From positions 1-64,000 of the forward strand of contig NZ_JAHLEF010000004.1 in assembly GCF_018861755.1 (NCBI RefSeq): 64,000 nt of DNA. Reading direction: 5' to 3'. This document shows, in pieces, positions 34,943-44,391 of this stretch. The position numbers were made by a program, and so were the translations under genes. Numbering within the stretch: the stretch's first letter is position 1; every line of letters begins with the position of its first letter. The notes beneath the pieces were generated by a model that made no database searches, had not been told where the DNA came from, and saw only the letters and a list, made by a program, of their open reading frames with translations. Origin of the DNA: Clostridium sp. CF012. GTDB taxonomy: Bacteria; Bacillota; Clostridia; Clostridiales; Clostridiaceae.

Positions 34943-35965
34943 CTATCTTTCTCCAAGTTTTAAGTTTGGTATTGCATTAAGTTTTAGCCCCGAAACTCTT
35001 CCTTTAATTAATTCAAAGTAAGCTGCGCTTCCAATCATAGCTGCATTATCAGTGCAAAGCACCATTTCAGGAAACAGAACTTCTATATTTTTCTTTTGCC
35101 CTTCTTTTATCATAGTTTCTCTAAGGCAGGAATTTGATGCTACGCCACCAGCTATTGCCATCTTATCTACACCCTTTATTTCGCATGCCTCTAAGGCATT
35201 ATGGACCAAAACATTAACCACTGCCTTTTGAAAGGATGCCGCAACATCAGGTATATTAATCTCCTCATTTTTCATATTCATTTTATTTAGGTAATTTAGC
35301 ACGGAAGATTTAACTCCACTAAAAGAAAAATCCAAGCTGTTGTCATGAAAATTAGCCCTAGGAAACTTTATAGCTTCCGCATTGCCTTCCTTTGCTATTT
35401 TATCTATTTTAGGCCCACCAGGGTAACCAAGACCAATAGCGCGGGCCACTTTATCAAAGGCTTCTCCAGCTGCATCATCTCTAGTTTGTCCCATAACCTC
35501 AAACTCACCGTGGTCCTTCATATATACAATAAATGTATGCCCACCTGAAGCTACTAAACATATAAATGGTGGTTCTAGCTCCTTGTATTGAATAAAATTA
35601 GCACTAATATGACCTTCTATATGATTAACTCCAATTAAGGGTTTATTAGTTGCATATGCCAGTCCCTTGGCATATTGAACGCCTACCAGTAGTGCTCCAA
35701 CTAGCCCTGGTCCATAAGTTACTCCTATGGCATCTATATCCTCTAATGTAACTTTGGCTTCATCCAATGCCTCTTGAACTACAGCACTTATTACTTCAAT
35801 ATGTTTTCTAGAAGCCACCTCTGGAACAACGCCTCCAAATTTTTCATGTATATCTATTTGTGATGCAATAATATTTGATAGAATTTCCCGACCATTAACT
35901 ACCACTGCCGCTGCTGTCTCATCACAACTAGATTCTATTGCAAGTATTTTAATTTGCTTTTCCAT
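34943..35965 (-). CDS. tsaD: tRNA threonylcarbamoyltransferase TsaD
   Basis: ASKHA-fold enzyme that transfers threonylcarbamoyl to A37 of ANN-decoding tRNAs together with TsaB, TsaE and TsaC. At 340 aa it has normal length. Metal ligands H115 and H119 lie in NHIEGHISA, with [12 protein letters not shown] at the start, LVASGGHT, and [10 protein letters not shown] near the end. The ATG at 35963-35965 follows AAAGGTGGG by about 7 bases; an ATG 21 bases upstream lacks a site. It is not beside tsaB/tsaE here. Confidence 0.96.
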   Translation of the reverse strand: MEKQIKILAIESSCDETAAAVVVNGREILSNIIASQIDIHEKFGGVVPEVASRKHIEVISAVVQEALDEAKVTLEDIDAIGVTYGPGLVGALLVGVQYAKGLAYATNKPLIGVNHIEGHISANFIQYKELEPPFICLVASGGHTFIVYMKDHGEFEVMGQTRDDAAGEAFDKVARAIGLGYPGGPKIDKIAKEGNAEAIKFPRANFHDNSLDFSFSGVKSSVLNYLNKMNMKNEEINIPDVAASFQKAVVNVLVHNALEACEIKGVDKMAIAGGVASNSCLRETMIKEGQKKNIEVLFPEMVLCTDNAAMIGSAAYFELIKGRVSGLKLNAIPNLKLGER

Positions 35966-36088
35966 TGTTTTACCCACCTTTAACATCGTTTGTAATTTCT
36001 TCTTATATTCATATTAATTATACTTTATTAATTTTAGCATTTCAATTTTTATATACTTTTTTAAGTGTTCTTACTGAGAATCTCTACT

Positions 36089-36122
36089 CTATGATATAAT
36101 TATGTATGTAATTATATCATAG
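36089..36122. promoter_or_regulatory. 14-bp perfect palindrome before the RusA-like gene
   Basis: CTATGATATAATTA (36089-36102) and its exact complement (36109-36122) flank a 6-base loop, 58 bases before the gene start. Both arms contain TATAAT on one strand or the other. It could be an operator over the promoter or a hairpin in the leader. Confidence 0.45.
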
Positions 36123-36180
36123 AAAATTAAGTTAAGACTAATAATTATCATCTATTGGAAATAGATCCTAGGGGGAAAAT

Positions 36181-36816
36181 ATGAGTAACGCCTATGCAAA
36201 AGTCATAATAAAAGGCTCACCTATTTCAAAATCTAATTTTAAACTATTCAACATGAATGGAAGAGCCATTTTACCTTATAATTCCGGAAAATACCATGAT
36301 AGATATGCTTTATATGAAGAAGAAATTGCTTATCAATGCAGAATTCAAAATTCCAATATTTTTTTAACAGAATCTCTTATTGCTGTTTTAAAAGTATACT
36401 ATAAGAGCATCAAAAGACACCCAGATACAAACAACATAACAAAAAGTATCTTTGATGGTATAGAGAAGAGTGGACTTATAGTAAATGATGCACAAGTTAC
36501 AAGACTTATTATTGAGGAGTTTTATGATACAGAAAATCCCAGATTCGAATTAGAGCTTTTTGGTGAAAGTACCTATGCTATGAATTACTCAATAGTTGAA
36601 AAGAAAGAAAAACAGCAACCTATTAATTATGACCCACCTTCAAATAAGAAAAAAACAATAGGTTCTAAAGCAAATAAATCGAGTTCTGCGGTGGTTAATA
36701 GCTGCTCAAAACTCATATGTGAAGTATGTGGAAAGTCTGTATTAAAAGATAATTGTATCTCTGCAAACAAAGGTAAAACTTCGCTCTGCAAAAACTGCTT
36801 CAAAAAATTATTTTAA
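36181..36816 (+). CDS. RusA-like nuclease-fold protein with zinc ribbon
   Basis: 211-aa protein. Residues 1-130 match the RusA Holliday-junction resolvase family (IKGSPISKSNF, RHPDTNNITKSIFDGIEKSG, IVNDAQV). Acidic residues D82, D92 and D103 are kept, but the second aspartate of the usual PD-x-DN motif is N84; in E. coli RusA the corresponding aspartate is essential. After a lysine-rich linker (140-172) comes a zinc ribbon (C180-x2-C183, C203-x2-C206). No phage genes are near, so it is not an obvious prophage remnant. It may bind branched DNA rather than cut it (inference). Confidence 0.75.
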   Translation: MSNAYAKVIIKGSPISKSNFKLFNMNGRAILPYNSGKYHDRYALYEEEIAYQCRIQNSNIFLTESLIAVLKVYYKSIKRHPDTNNITKSIFDGIEKSGLIVNDAQVTRLIIEEFYDTENPRFELELFGESTYAMNYSIVEKKEKQQPINYDPPSNKKKTIGSKANKSSSAVVNSCSKLICEVCGKSVLKDNCISANKGKTSLCKNCFKKLF

Positions 36817-36944
36817 GTACAATTTCTTCTATCATAAAAATCATAAAATGGAATAAACTGTCCCTCCTTATATATACATAATACCAATAAATATGGCTAT
36901 GCTATTAATATAAATAGCGCAAAATATGAAGGGAGACAGCACTC

Positions 36945-37088
36945 ATGAACAGAAATAAAAAAACCAAAAACAAAAAGGCTAATGAAGCTATAAGTAACAT
37001 GGAAAACACTGCGAGTTTTAAATCCTTAAATGATATGCCTAATAATAGATTGCAGGATAAAAAAAATAATCCTGAAGGATTAGAGTGA
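36945..37088 (+). CDS. Small basic protein, 47 aa, unknown
   Basis: ATG at 36945 behind GGGAG, ending in TGA at 37086-37088, coding 47 residues: MNRNKKTKNKKANEAISNME and a tail ending NNPEGLE. It is very hydrophilic, lysine- and asparagine-rich and without cysteine. A 22-bp terminator follows 46 bases downstream, so it looks like a complete transcription unit. Its character is like small spore or sporulation proteins, but no family is recognised. Confidence 0.55.
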   Translation: MNRNKKTKNKKANEAISNMENTASFKSLNDMPNNRLQDKKNNPEGLE

Positions 37089-37134
37089 TAATTTATCACA
37101 ATATAATAAAATGATGAGTTTAAAAATAACAAAT

Positions 37135-37190
37135 TGAATAAAAAGTTGCAATAATAGATCAAATTTTTTATTATTGCAACTTTTTATTCA
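37135..37190. terminator. 22-bp perfect hairpin terminator
   Basis: Arms 37135-37156 and 37169-37190 pair perfectly over 22 bp with a 12-base loop; T-rich sequence lies in and after the 3' arm. It ends the transcript of the 47-aa ORF. The following 37191-37347 is an A+T-rich leader of ilvE with no motif I can name. Confidence 0.75.
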
Positions 37191-37347
37191 TTTTAAAAAT
37201 ATAATGAATTTAATTTGTTAAAATGTTGATAATAAATACGACACGTCCATATTATATGTTATAATAATTTTAAATAAAATATATTTTATAATAATCTTAT
37301 ATAAATTATATTTTAATTTAAAAAATAATACATAGTAGGGGGTCCAT

Positions 37348-38376
37348 ATGAGTAAAAATGTTAACATCGATTGGAATAATTTAGGTTTCACTTACATGAA
37401 AACAGACTTACGTTATGTTTCAATATGGAAAGATGGAAAATGGGACGCGGGAAATTTAGTTGAAGATAACAACATTACTATAAGCGAGGCTTCAACAGCT
37501 ATTCATTATGGCCAACAATGTTTCGAAGGCTTAAAAGCTTATCGTACAAAGGATGGTAAAATTCAACTGTTCAGACCTGATGAAAACGCCAAACGTATCA
37601 ATAGAAGTTGTAATCGTATTCTTATGCCTGAAATACCTGTTGAAAAATTTATTGATGCATGTATTCAAGTTGTTAAAGCAAATGAAGCTTTCCTTCCACC
37701 ATATGGAACTGGCGCAACACTTTATCTTAGACCTTACGTAATAGGCATAGGTGATAATCTTGGAGTAAGAACTGCACCTGAATTTTTATTCGGCATATTC
37801 TGCTGCCCTGTAGGTGCTTACTTCAAAGGTGGAATGTCTCCAGTAAACTTTATGATTTCAGAAGAATTTGATAGAGCAGCACCACATGGAACTGGAGCTG
37901 CAAAAGTTGGCGGAAATTATGCTGCAAGTCTTTTAGCTCATGTACAAGCTGTAGAAAAAGGATTTGCAGACTGTATCTACCTTGATCCTGCAACTCATAC
38001 TAAAATTGAAGAGGTTGGTGCTGCAAACTTCTTTGGAATTACTAAGGATAATGTATTTGTAACTCCAAAATCACCCTCAATACTTGCTAGTATAACTAAA
38101 TACTCACTATTACACGTTGCAAAGGAATACTTAGGATTGAAAACAGAAGAAAGAGATGTTCTAGTAAATAATCTTTCTGAATTTAAAGAAGCCGGAGCAT
38201 GTGGTACTGCAGCTGTAATATCACCTATCGGTGGTATAGAGTATAAGAGTGAACTTCATGTTTTCCACAGTGAGACAGAAGTAGGCCCAATTACTACAAA
38301 ACTTTACGATACGCTTTATGGAATTCAATTTGGGGACGTAGAAGCTCCAAAAGGATGGATTGTAGAAGTAAAATAA
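37348..38376 (+). CDS. ilvE: Branched-chain amino acid aminotransferase
   Basis: PLP enzyme of fold type IV (342 aa, the BcaT-type length) interconverting leucine, isoleucine, valine and their keto acids. Key segments: ALHYGQQ-like [24 protein letters not shown], the PLP lysine in [29 protein letters not shown], and [19 protein letters not shown] is behind GGGGG. It is monocistronic, with a strong terminator directly after. No T-box leader is seen upstream. Confidence 0.93.
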   Translation: MSKNVNIDWNNLGFTYMKTDLRYVSIWKDGKWDAGNLVEDNNITISEASTAIHYGQQCFEGLKAYRTKDGKIQLFRPDENAKRINRSCNRILMPEIPVEKFIDACIQVVKANEAFLPPYGTGATLYLRPYVIGIGDNLGVRTAPEFLFGIFCCPVGAYFKGGMSPVNFMISEEFDRAAPHGTGAAKVGGNYAASLLAHVQAVEKGFADCIYLDPATHTKIEEVGAANFFGITKDNVFVTPKSPSILASITKYSLLHVAKEYLGLKTEERDVLVNNLSEFKEAGACGTAAVISPIGGIEYKSELHVFHSETEVGPITTKLYDTLYGIQFGDVEAPKGWIVEVK

Positions 38377-38389
38377 TAATTCATATAAT

Positions 38390-38425
38390 AAAAGGGCTAC
38401 CAATATAAAAATTGGTAGCCCTTTT
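38390..38425. terminator. Bidirectional terminator between ilvE and MATE gene
   Basis: Perfect 15-bp stem AAAAGGGCTACCAAT / ATTGGTAGCCCTTTT with a 6-base loop. A and T runs flank it on both sides, so it can serve both convergent genes. Confidence 0.9.
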
Positions 38426-38427
38426 AT

Positions 38428-39801
38428 TTATGTATCCTCAAAAATCAATTCATTATTATAAATATTTCTTGTTTTATATAGAGTTAAGCTCAAAATAAAT
38501 CTCACTACTAGGTCTAAGCCCATAACTACCCATATAGCATTTATACTCATACTAAATTTATATGTTAATATTAGTGATAAAGGAATTCTTATTAACCAAA
38601 TTCCAACACCGGCTACAATCATGGGTACCTTTGTATATCCAGCCCCTCGTAACGCTCCATTAAAAACCCCTGCAATATTTTGTGGAAGTTGCACAATTCC
38701 CATTACTATTAGGTATATTACTCCCATTTTAATGATTTTCGTATCATTTGTAAGAAGTCTCATAACTGAGCCTGGAAAAAATATTAATATAAAAGCGCTT
38801 ACGCTAGTAAGCATAGCTGAGCCTTTAAGTAGTTCCTTCATATATTTTCTCCCCAATATAGAATCTTTGGCTCCCACTGCCTGACCAATAAACGCTGTGG
38901 CTGCAACACCAAATCCCATGGCTGGCATAAAAGAAATTGATTCAGCTTGAAGTCCAAGTTGATAAGATGCCATAGCTATTTCACCATAAGATAATATGAC
39001 TCTTGTTAGAATTATAGCAGATATTTGCCAAAATATTGACTCTAAGGCTGTAGGCATTCCTACTTTATATATTTTACTAATTTGTATTAAGTCTAACTTA
39101 AAGAATTTTCTATTAAGTAATGAACACAATATCCCAGATTTATTAAATAGCACATAAATACCAATCATAGCGCCAGTAAACTGTGCAATTATTGTAGCAA
39201 TGGCAGCTCCTCTAATTCCCAAAGCAGGCATACCAAGCTTACCAAATATAAATATAAAGCTAAAAACAATATTTGTTAAATTCATTATTAATGCTATTTT
39301 CATTGGTGTTTTGGCATTTCCTGTAGCCTGCAGCACTCCTGCCACTACAAGCATTATGGCCATAAAAGGTAGACCCCAGGATACTATCTTTAAATATATT
39401 ACTGCATTAGCTAACAGGTCTGGTTTTGGATTGAAAATTTTCAGTAATAAGGGGGCCTTCCAATAGACTACTTGCTGGAACATAAAAACTAATATTATTG
39501 AAGATAACAGTGTTTGTTGAATAACCTGTTTAACCTTTTTAGAATTGCCTGAACCATAAGCTTGTGCTACAAATACAACCCCACCCGTTGTTATCCCCTT
39601 AAATAAAGCCCATATAATTTGTGTAATCCTTGAACTAAGTCCAAGAGATACTATTGCAATAGCGTTAATACGCCCTATCATTGCCATAGAAACAAATCCG
39701 GCTGTCATCTGAAGAATATTTTCAATAGTTATAGGCAAAATCATGGAATAGATTTTTTTACGTACTTGTTTTGTATCAGTAATTTTTTCTTTATCCTCCA
39801 A
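38428..39801 (-). CDS. MATE family efflux transporter
   Basis: 457-aa membrane protein with twelve predicted helices in two MatE halves. The first opens with IYSMILPITIENILQMTAGF and contains AQAYGSGN; the second has QAVGAKD and GALRGAGYTKVPM. MATE pumps exchange sodium or protons for cationic drugs or metabolites. The TTG start is 7 bases behind a run of seven G. Substrate unknown. Confidence 0.9.
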   Translation of the reverse strand: MEDKEKITDTKQVRKKIYSMILPITIENILQMTAGFVSMAMIGRINAIAIVSLGLSSRITQIIWALFKGITTGGVVFVAQAYGSGNSKKVKQVIQQTLLSSIILVFMFQQVVYWKAPLLLKIFNPKPDLLANAVIYLKIVSWGLPFMAIMLVVAGVLQATGNAKTPMKIALIMNLTNIVFSFIFIFGKLGMPALGIRGAAIATIIAQFTGAMIGIYVLFNKSGILCSLLNRKFFKLDLIQISKIYKVGMPTALESIFWQISAIILTRVILSYGEIAMASYQLGLQAESISFMPAMGFGVAATAFIGQAVGAKDSILGRKYMKELLKGSAMLTSVSAFILIFFPGSVMRLLTNDTKIIKMGVIYLIVMGIVQLPQNIAGVFNGALRGAGYTKVPMIVAGVGIWLIRIPLSLILTYKFSMSINAIWVVMGLDLVVRFILSLTLYKTRNIYNNELIFEDT

Positions 39802-39837
39802 GCTGTTCCCCCCCTGTTGCCATAATTCTTTATTTTC

Positions 39838-40671
39838 TTATTTCTTTATTTCGTTATTACCATTTTCCGTATAAGATATTTCATTAGTTTCTTCTTTACT
39901 AGTTAGTTTTTTTCTTACCAATAGGTCTTTGCCCCCTGCATCCGCCAGATGTGAATGGTGATGAATTGTTTTATCTATAACCTTATTTACATTATCAATT
40001 ATGTCTTTGCTAAGCTTTGTGTATGAATCACTTTCAAGTATAGTGTTTTTCACACTATTTTTGATTACATCAAAATGAGTAAAATTATTGAATTGCAAAT
40101 CCTTAAACTCATTACTTATATTTTCGATTTCTAAAAGGCTATCTCCGACTAATTCAAATAGCTCTTTTAGAACCTCATTATTTTTAATTACTCCAGGAAT
40201 TTTAACACTAAGTGTACTAACGGCACTATCGGAAACTTCATCTCCCTGTTCATTTACTATTTCTAATAATATATCTGATTGACTATTTATTAATTCTCTA
40301 ATAGTTTTGTTTTCCAAAAATCTTTTAATAGCCACTTCACTGTTACTTCTAACAATAAAATTATCACTTAAATCATCATAATTTACTTTTATATCTTGCA
40401 TATCAAAAAAACTCAGAAAATAATTCTTAAAATACTCTCGAAACACCTTAAATCTAAAACCATGTTTATTTGAAAACACGCAATAAACTCTGGTAAATAC
40501 TGGTTTGTTTCTATCATTCGAATTACATGTATCTAAGATGATAATCCAATCCTTATATTTTTTTATAACTTCATACCTCTTAAAAACTGAGTCTTTAACA
40601 ATAAATTCAGCTCCTATGTCATCACTGAGCATTTTCCATACATCTTCATGTGTAGGACCAAATAACCTCAT
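39838..40671 (-). CDS. Unknown protein with histidine-rich patch
   Basis: 277-aa soluble protein, not recognised. The N-terminal half (MRLFGPTHEDVWKMLSDDIG, KVFREYFKNYFLSFFDMQDI) looks globular and the second half helical. Near residue 240 it has KTIHHHSHLADAGGKDLL, a possible metal-binding patch, then a polar tail. The ATG at 40669-40671 is 9 bases behind AAAAGGAG; another ATG 9 bases upstream is too close to the site. A terminator-like palindrome lies upstream of the gene; it belongs to the phosphorylase gene on the same strand. Confidence 0.6.
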   Translation of the reverse strand: MRLFGPTHEDVWKMLSDDIGAEFIVKDSVFKRYEVIKKYKDWIIILDTCNSNDRNKPVFTRVYCVFSNKHGFRFKVFREYFKNYFLSFFDMQDIKVNYDDLSDNFIVRSNSEVAIKRFLENKTIRELINSQSDILLEIVNEQGDEVSDSAVSTLSVKIPGVIKNNEVLKELFELVGDSLLEIENISNEFKDLQFNNFTHFDVIKNSVKNTILESDSYTKLSKDIIDNVNKVIDKTIHHHSHLADAGGKDLLVRKKLTSKEETNEISYTENGNNEIKK

Positions 40672-40755
40672 CAATTTCATCTCCTTTTATGTAGTTATAT
40701 CTCCCTATATAATAACTTATCCGGGATTTAAATTCTAGCATTTCCCATTAAAAAT

Positions 40756-40787
40756 AAAAAAAGCCATGATTTTATCATGGCTTTTTT
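40756..40787. terminator. Terminator of the glucan phosphorylase gene
   Basis: Stem of 14 bp with core AAGCCATGAT / ATCATGGCTT, 3-base loop, flanked by A and T runs on both sides. It starts 2 bases past the gene stop on the minus strand. Confidence 0.88.
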
Positions 40788-40788
40788 A

Positions 40789-42408
40789 TTACTTTATATA
40801 CATCTTGTTATAGTATTCATCTAGCATTCTCTCTACTGAGAATTCATAGCTTGTAGTTTTAATACTTTCTTTCATCATTTCTACCCATTTTTCTCTGTTT
40901 TCATAATAAGTAGTCATAACTCTATTTATTAAAGTGTCATAAAGAGCCTCTGTATCGTGTTTATCTAGTTCTACTGGAGATAACTCATCAAGCCCTACCG
41001 CATCTCCAAATTGCCATCCATTTACACCATCCAAGCAAGCTTCTGGCCACCAACCATCTAGAATAGAACAATTAAGTACACCATTCATCGCAGCTTTCAT
41101 ACCTGAAGTTCCACTAGCTTCCAAAGGTCTCCTTGGATTATTTAACCAAATATCCGAGCCTCTAGTTAGCATTCTTCCTATATTCATGTCGTAATTTTCT
41201 AGGAATACTACACTATTTGGATACTTCTTCATCATTCTTACAAGCTTTGCCACTATTTCTTTTCCTATATCATCAAGAGGATGAGCTTTTCCTGAGAATA
41301 CAATTTGAACTTTTCCACTTTTTAGTAGTGGAGAAATAATCTCTTCACTCGTGAATATCAAATCGCTTCTCTTATAGGGTGCAGCCCTTCTCGAGAATCC
41401 AATAAGTAACTTATCTGCATCTAGCTCTACTCCAGTTCTTTCTTTGATAAATCCTATTAGCTCCTTTTTAACAGTAAGGTGAGTTTCCCATAGATCTCCA
41501 TTGTTTTCATAAGCCTTAGTAATTCGAACATCTACCCAGGTTGGCTTATGTATTCCATTAGTAATACCAATAATTTCAGACCTTCCAGCAACAGTTCTCC
41601 ACATTTTATTTGCAGTTGACCTGTGAAGCTGTGCTACGGCATTTGCCTTTCTTGATAATCTAAGTCCAGCTACTGTCATATTAAATGGTTCTCCACCAAA
41701 TCTAATCATTTGCTCCCTAGTTAATCCATTAAATGCTCCCATGTACTCTAATTTATCCACAGTATGAGATTCGTTACCTTCAACTATTGGAGTATGAGTT
41801 GTAAATACCACTTCTTCGCGAGTCTTATTCCAAGACTCCTCAAAACTAAATCCTGATTGCATTTTTTCTTTTATAAGTTCTGTAGCTGCAAGCACCGCAT
41901 GACCTTCATTAAAATGATACACGTCTATTGGAATATTCAATGCTCTTAAAGCCTTTACTCCCCCAATACCTAACACTATTTCTTGAGCAATTCTTTCTTC
42001 TCCAAACCATCCATATAATTGTCCAGTTATCCAAGCATCAGCATTTTCTGGTATATCAGTATCTAAAAGATATAGTGGATTATTTCCAAACTCTTCTAAT
42101 TTCCAAACCTTACACACTACATCTAACTTTCTTATGTTAACAGTTACTTTTACCCCTGTATCTTGTAGAAAATCATATTCATAATTGTGATATGTATCAT
42201 AGGCTTTTCCATTTTCATCTATAAGTTGCTCTGTATATCCTTGTTTCCACTTAAGCCCTATTCCCACAAGTGGTAAATTTAAATCTTTTGCTCCTTTTAA
42301 ATGGTCACCTGCAAGTATTCCTAGTCCACCTGCATAAGCTTTAAAATCTGGATGTAGTCCATACTCCATACAAAAATAAGCAACTCTTGGAAGATTATTA
42401 TTATCCAT
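40789..42408 (-). CDS. Alpha-glucan phosphorylase, short form
   Basis: GT35-family enzyme (539 aa) that releases glucose-1-phosphate from glycogen or maltodextrin. It is of the short type, well under the 750-850 aa of classical GlgP. Conserved segments include FCMEYGLHPDFKAYAGGLG, VYHFNEGHAV, ITNGIHKPTW, GFSRRAAPYKRSDLIF and the PLP-region segment EASGTSGMKAAMNGVLN. ATG is behind AGGAGG. Its promoter carries a LacI-type operator, in line with sugar control. Confidence 0.9.
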   Translation of the reverse strand: MDNNNLPRVAYFCMEYGLHPDFKAYAGGLGILAGDHLKGAKDLNLPLVGIGLKWKQGYTEQLIDENGKAYDTYHNYEYDFLQDTGVKVTVNIRKLDVVCKVWKLEEFGNNPLYLLDTDIPENADAWITGQLYGWFGEERIAQEIVLGIGGVKALRALNIPIDVYHFNEGHAVLAATELIKEKMQSGFSFEESWNKTREEVVFTTHTPIVEGNESHTVDKLEYMGAFNGLTREQMIRFGGEPFNMTVAGLRLSRKANAVAQLHRSTANKMWRTVAGRSEIIGITNGIHKPTWVDVRITKAYENNGDLWETHLTVKKELIGFIKERTGVELDADKLLIGFSRRAAPYKRSDLIFTSEEIISPLLKSGKVQIVFSGKAHPLDDIGKEIVAKLVRMMKKYPNSVVFLENYDMNIGRMLTRGSDIWLNNPRRPLEASGTSGMKAAMNGVLNCSILDGWWPEACLDGVNGWQFGDAVGLDELSPVELDKHDTEALYDTLINRVMTTYYENREKWVEMMKESIKTTSYEFSVERMLDEYYNKMYIK

Positions 42409-42511
42409 TAAATTTTCCCTCCTATATCCTTTTTAATAATAAATAATTATTTATTATAATTTTCATTACCTTATAAATTTTCAGTTTATTTCATCTGTAG
42501 CTTTTATAATT

Positions 42512-42540
42512 ATTATACATAATTTTTATGTTCAGTGCAA
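42512..42540 (-). promoter_or_regulatory. Promoter of the glucan phosphorylase gene
   Basis: On the minus strand TTGCAC (42535-42540), 17 bases and a perfect TATAAT (42512-42517). The -35 hexamer is inside the operator-like palindrome at 42531-42554. The leader before the gene start is about 100 bases. Confidence 0.75.
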
Positions 42541-42554
42541 CCGTTTGCACTGAA
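42531..42554. promoter_or_regulatory. LacI/MalR-type operator
   Basis: A 24-base perfect palindrome with 10-base arms TTCAGTGCAA and TTGCACTGAA around CCGT. Its core TGCAAACGGTTGCA (minus strand) is the CG-centred pattern bound by LacI-family regulators such as MalR or CcpA. It covers the -35 of the phosphorylase promoter, so binding should repress. No LacI-type gene is in the window. Confidence 0.75.
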
Positions 42555-42678
42555 ATATTTTAGTATGGCCTTATTTTTATATAATTATAGGAGATTCCTT
42601 CTGAAATGTTGTTAAGCACCATATAATATAATAGCCATATTATATTATCATTTTAATATTATAAGGAGTTGCTTTAGC

Positions 42679-43290
42679 ATGAATTTACACTCCCTCTCTA
42701 AACTATTAAAACGCAAAAATAAATCTTTTTTTTTAATTATGCTATTGTGTACAACTATCTGCACCATAATAATTTATTCCATTATAAACAATTTTAATAA
42801 TGATAAAGTTATAAGTAATACTCTTATCGCAGAAAGGTTGTCCAAAATATCAGAACTATCCACATTAAAATATAGCTATTCTAATATAGTAGCTATAACT
42901 GATATTAAAAAATTCAAAAATTTTTATATTCCCTTTACTGAAAAGTCTTTTCTAATCAAATACAGTGGCTATATTAAAGGTGGGGTAGATTTAAAAGATT
43001 TAGATATCCTTATAAATAAAAAAAGCATTACTATAACTTTAAAAAAATCTAAAATTCTTGATCATGTAATAAATAATGAAGATTTTTTTGTTTATGATGA
43101 AAAGTCCTCAATGTTTAACAAACTTAGTATTCAGGATATGATTAATGAAATCACTAGTCAGAAAAATAAAATTGAAGCTGATTTAATTAAAACAGGATTT
43201 TTAGATGGAGCTAATGCTAATGCCAAATTACTTTTAGAAGGTATTTTAAGGGATATGGGTTTTGAAAGTGTAACCATCATTTTTAAGTAA
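42679..43290 (+). CDS. Membrane-anchored DUF4230 protein
   Basis: 203-aa protein with one N-terminal membrane helix (SFFLIMLLCTTICTIIIYSI, residues about 16-35) and an outer domain of the DUF4230 type (ISELSTLKYSYSNIVAI, FLIKYSGYIKGGVDL, ITITLKKSKILDHVIN). Function is unknown. ATG is behind AAGGAG. It is followed by a terminator and is monocistronic. Confidence 0.75.
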   Translation: MNLHSLSKLLKRKNKSFFLIMLLCTTICTIIIYSIINNFNNDKVISNTLIAERLSKISELSTLKYSYSNIVAITDIKKFKNFYIPFTEKSFLIKYSGYIKGGVDLKDLDILINKKSITITLKKSKILDHVINNEDFFVYDEKSSMFNKLSIQDMINEITSQKNKIEADLIKTGFLDGANANAKLLLEGILRDMGFESVTIIFK

Positions 43291-43294
43291 GGCT

Positions 43295-43336
43295 CATTCA
43301 AATAAATAGCAAGCTAATATACTATTTATTTGAATG
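43295..43336. terminator. Bidirectional terminator
   Basis: Perfect 15-bp arms CATTCAAATAAATAG (43295-43309) and its complement (43322-43336), 12-base loop, between convergent genes. The left arm plus one base recurs alone at 44469-44484. Confidence 0.75.
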
Positions 43337-43345
43337 TCCTTATGT

Positions 43346-44290
43346 TTATAGTTTGTCTAACATTGCTGCTCCAATAATACCAGCATCATTTCCGAGCGTT
43401 GCAATTTTTATGTTACAAACAGGCAGCTCTTTAAACAATTTATATTTTTTAATATCCCTTAGTAAGGAATCCATAAAAAATTCTCCCGCTGCCGAAACAC
43501 CACCACCAATGGCTATCATTTCAACATCCAATATATTCACTATATTACAAATTCCTATAGCAAAATACTTAATAAATCTTTGTAGGACTAAATTAGCTAA
43601 TTCATCTCCTTGTTTCGCACAATCAAAAATTACTTTAGCATCAATATCCTCCAAATCTACTATCTTTTGAAGTATTAATGTATCCTTACTATCTTGATTT
43701 ATAAGTTTTTTAGCATACTTAATTATTGCTGTAGCAGACGCGAAGGTTTCAAAGCAACCATTGTTTCCGCAGGCACAATTATAGAAATTTTCTCCTATTA
43801 TCATATGTCCTATTTCAGCTGCATAACCATTTTTTCCTCTATGTAATTTACCATCTAATATTATTCCCCCACCTATACCCGTTCCAAGTGTTAAGAAAAC
43901 TGAATTTAAATTATTTTTCATTATTCCGAATAGATACTCACCACCAGCTGCAGCATTGGCATCATTTTCTATGAAAATTCTTTTGCCAGTTTTTTCTTTA
44001 AGTATTTTGCATAAATCTACATTTTCCCATCCTATATTTACACATTCCTTTACTATTCCGCTCTTATAATCAACCAATCCTGGAACTCCAATACCTATAA
44101 GTTGGATATCTTCCATAGAAATATGAGAAACTTCCAAGGTTTTATATATTAAATTAACCATGTCCTCTATTACTACTAGAGCAGTTCTCGAAGCTAAGGT
44201 TGGTGTGCTCTTTTTAATAAGTATCTTCCCTTCATTTGTAACTATACCTACAACTATATTAGTTCCACCTAAATCAATCCCTATACGCAT
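43346..44290 (-). CDS. glcK: ROK-family glucokinase
   Basis: 314-aa sugar kinase phosphorylating glucose with ATP. The phosphate loop GIDLGGTNIVVG, the catalytic aspartate in IENDANAAA, LGTGIGGGII, the ROK zinc motif CACGNNGCFE and the segment GYAAEIGHM are all present. ROK repressors have an N-terminal DNA-binding domain; this one has none, so it is an enzyme. It may use glucose released by glucan breakdown; the phosphorylase gene is nearby. Confidence 0.88.
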   Translation of the reverse strand: MRIGIDLGGTNIVVGIVTNEGKILIKKSTPTLASRTALVVIEDMVNLIYKTLEVSHISMEDIQLIGIGVPGLVDYKSGIVKECVNIGWENVDLCKILKEKTGKRIFIENDANAAAGGEYLFGIMKNNLNSVFLTLGTGIGGGIILDGKLHRGKNGYAAEIGHMIIGENFYNCACGNNGCFETFASATAIIKYAKKLINQDSKDTLILQKIVDLEDIDAKVIFDCAKQGDELANLVLQRFIKYFAIGICNIVNILDVEMIAIGGGVSAAGEFFMDSLLRDIKKYKLFKELPVCNIKIATLGNDAGIIGAAMLDKL

Positions 44291-44391
44291 AATTTTTACC
44301 TATCCTCTCGTCTCTAAATGTAAATCCTTTTCAAAAAAATAACTAGCAGAGTACTCGTCCATTTTTTACGTTTTTTATAATATATTTTTAC

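Noticed and set aside
36181-36816. RusA-like gene as part of a prophage
   Set aside because: Flanking genes are ordinary chromosomal genes (tsaD, ilvE) and no integrase, terminase or capsid gene is seen.
37191-37347. T-box or leucine-responsive leader before ilvE
   Set aside because: No GGGTGGNACCGCG-type T-box core and no leader terminator is present.
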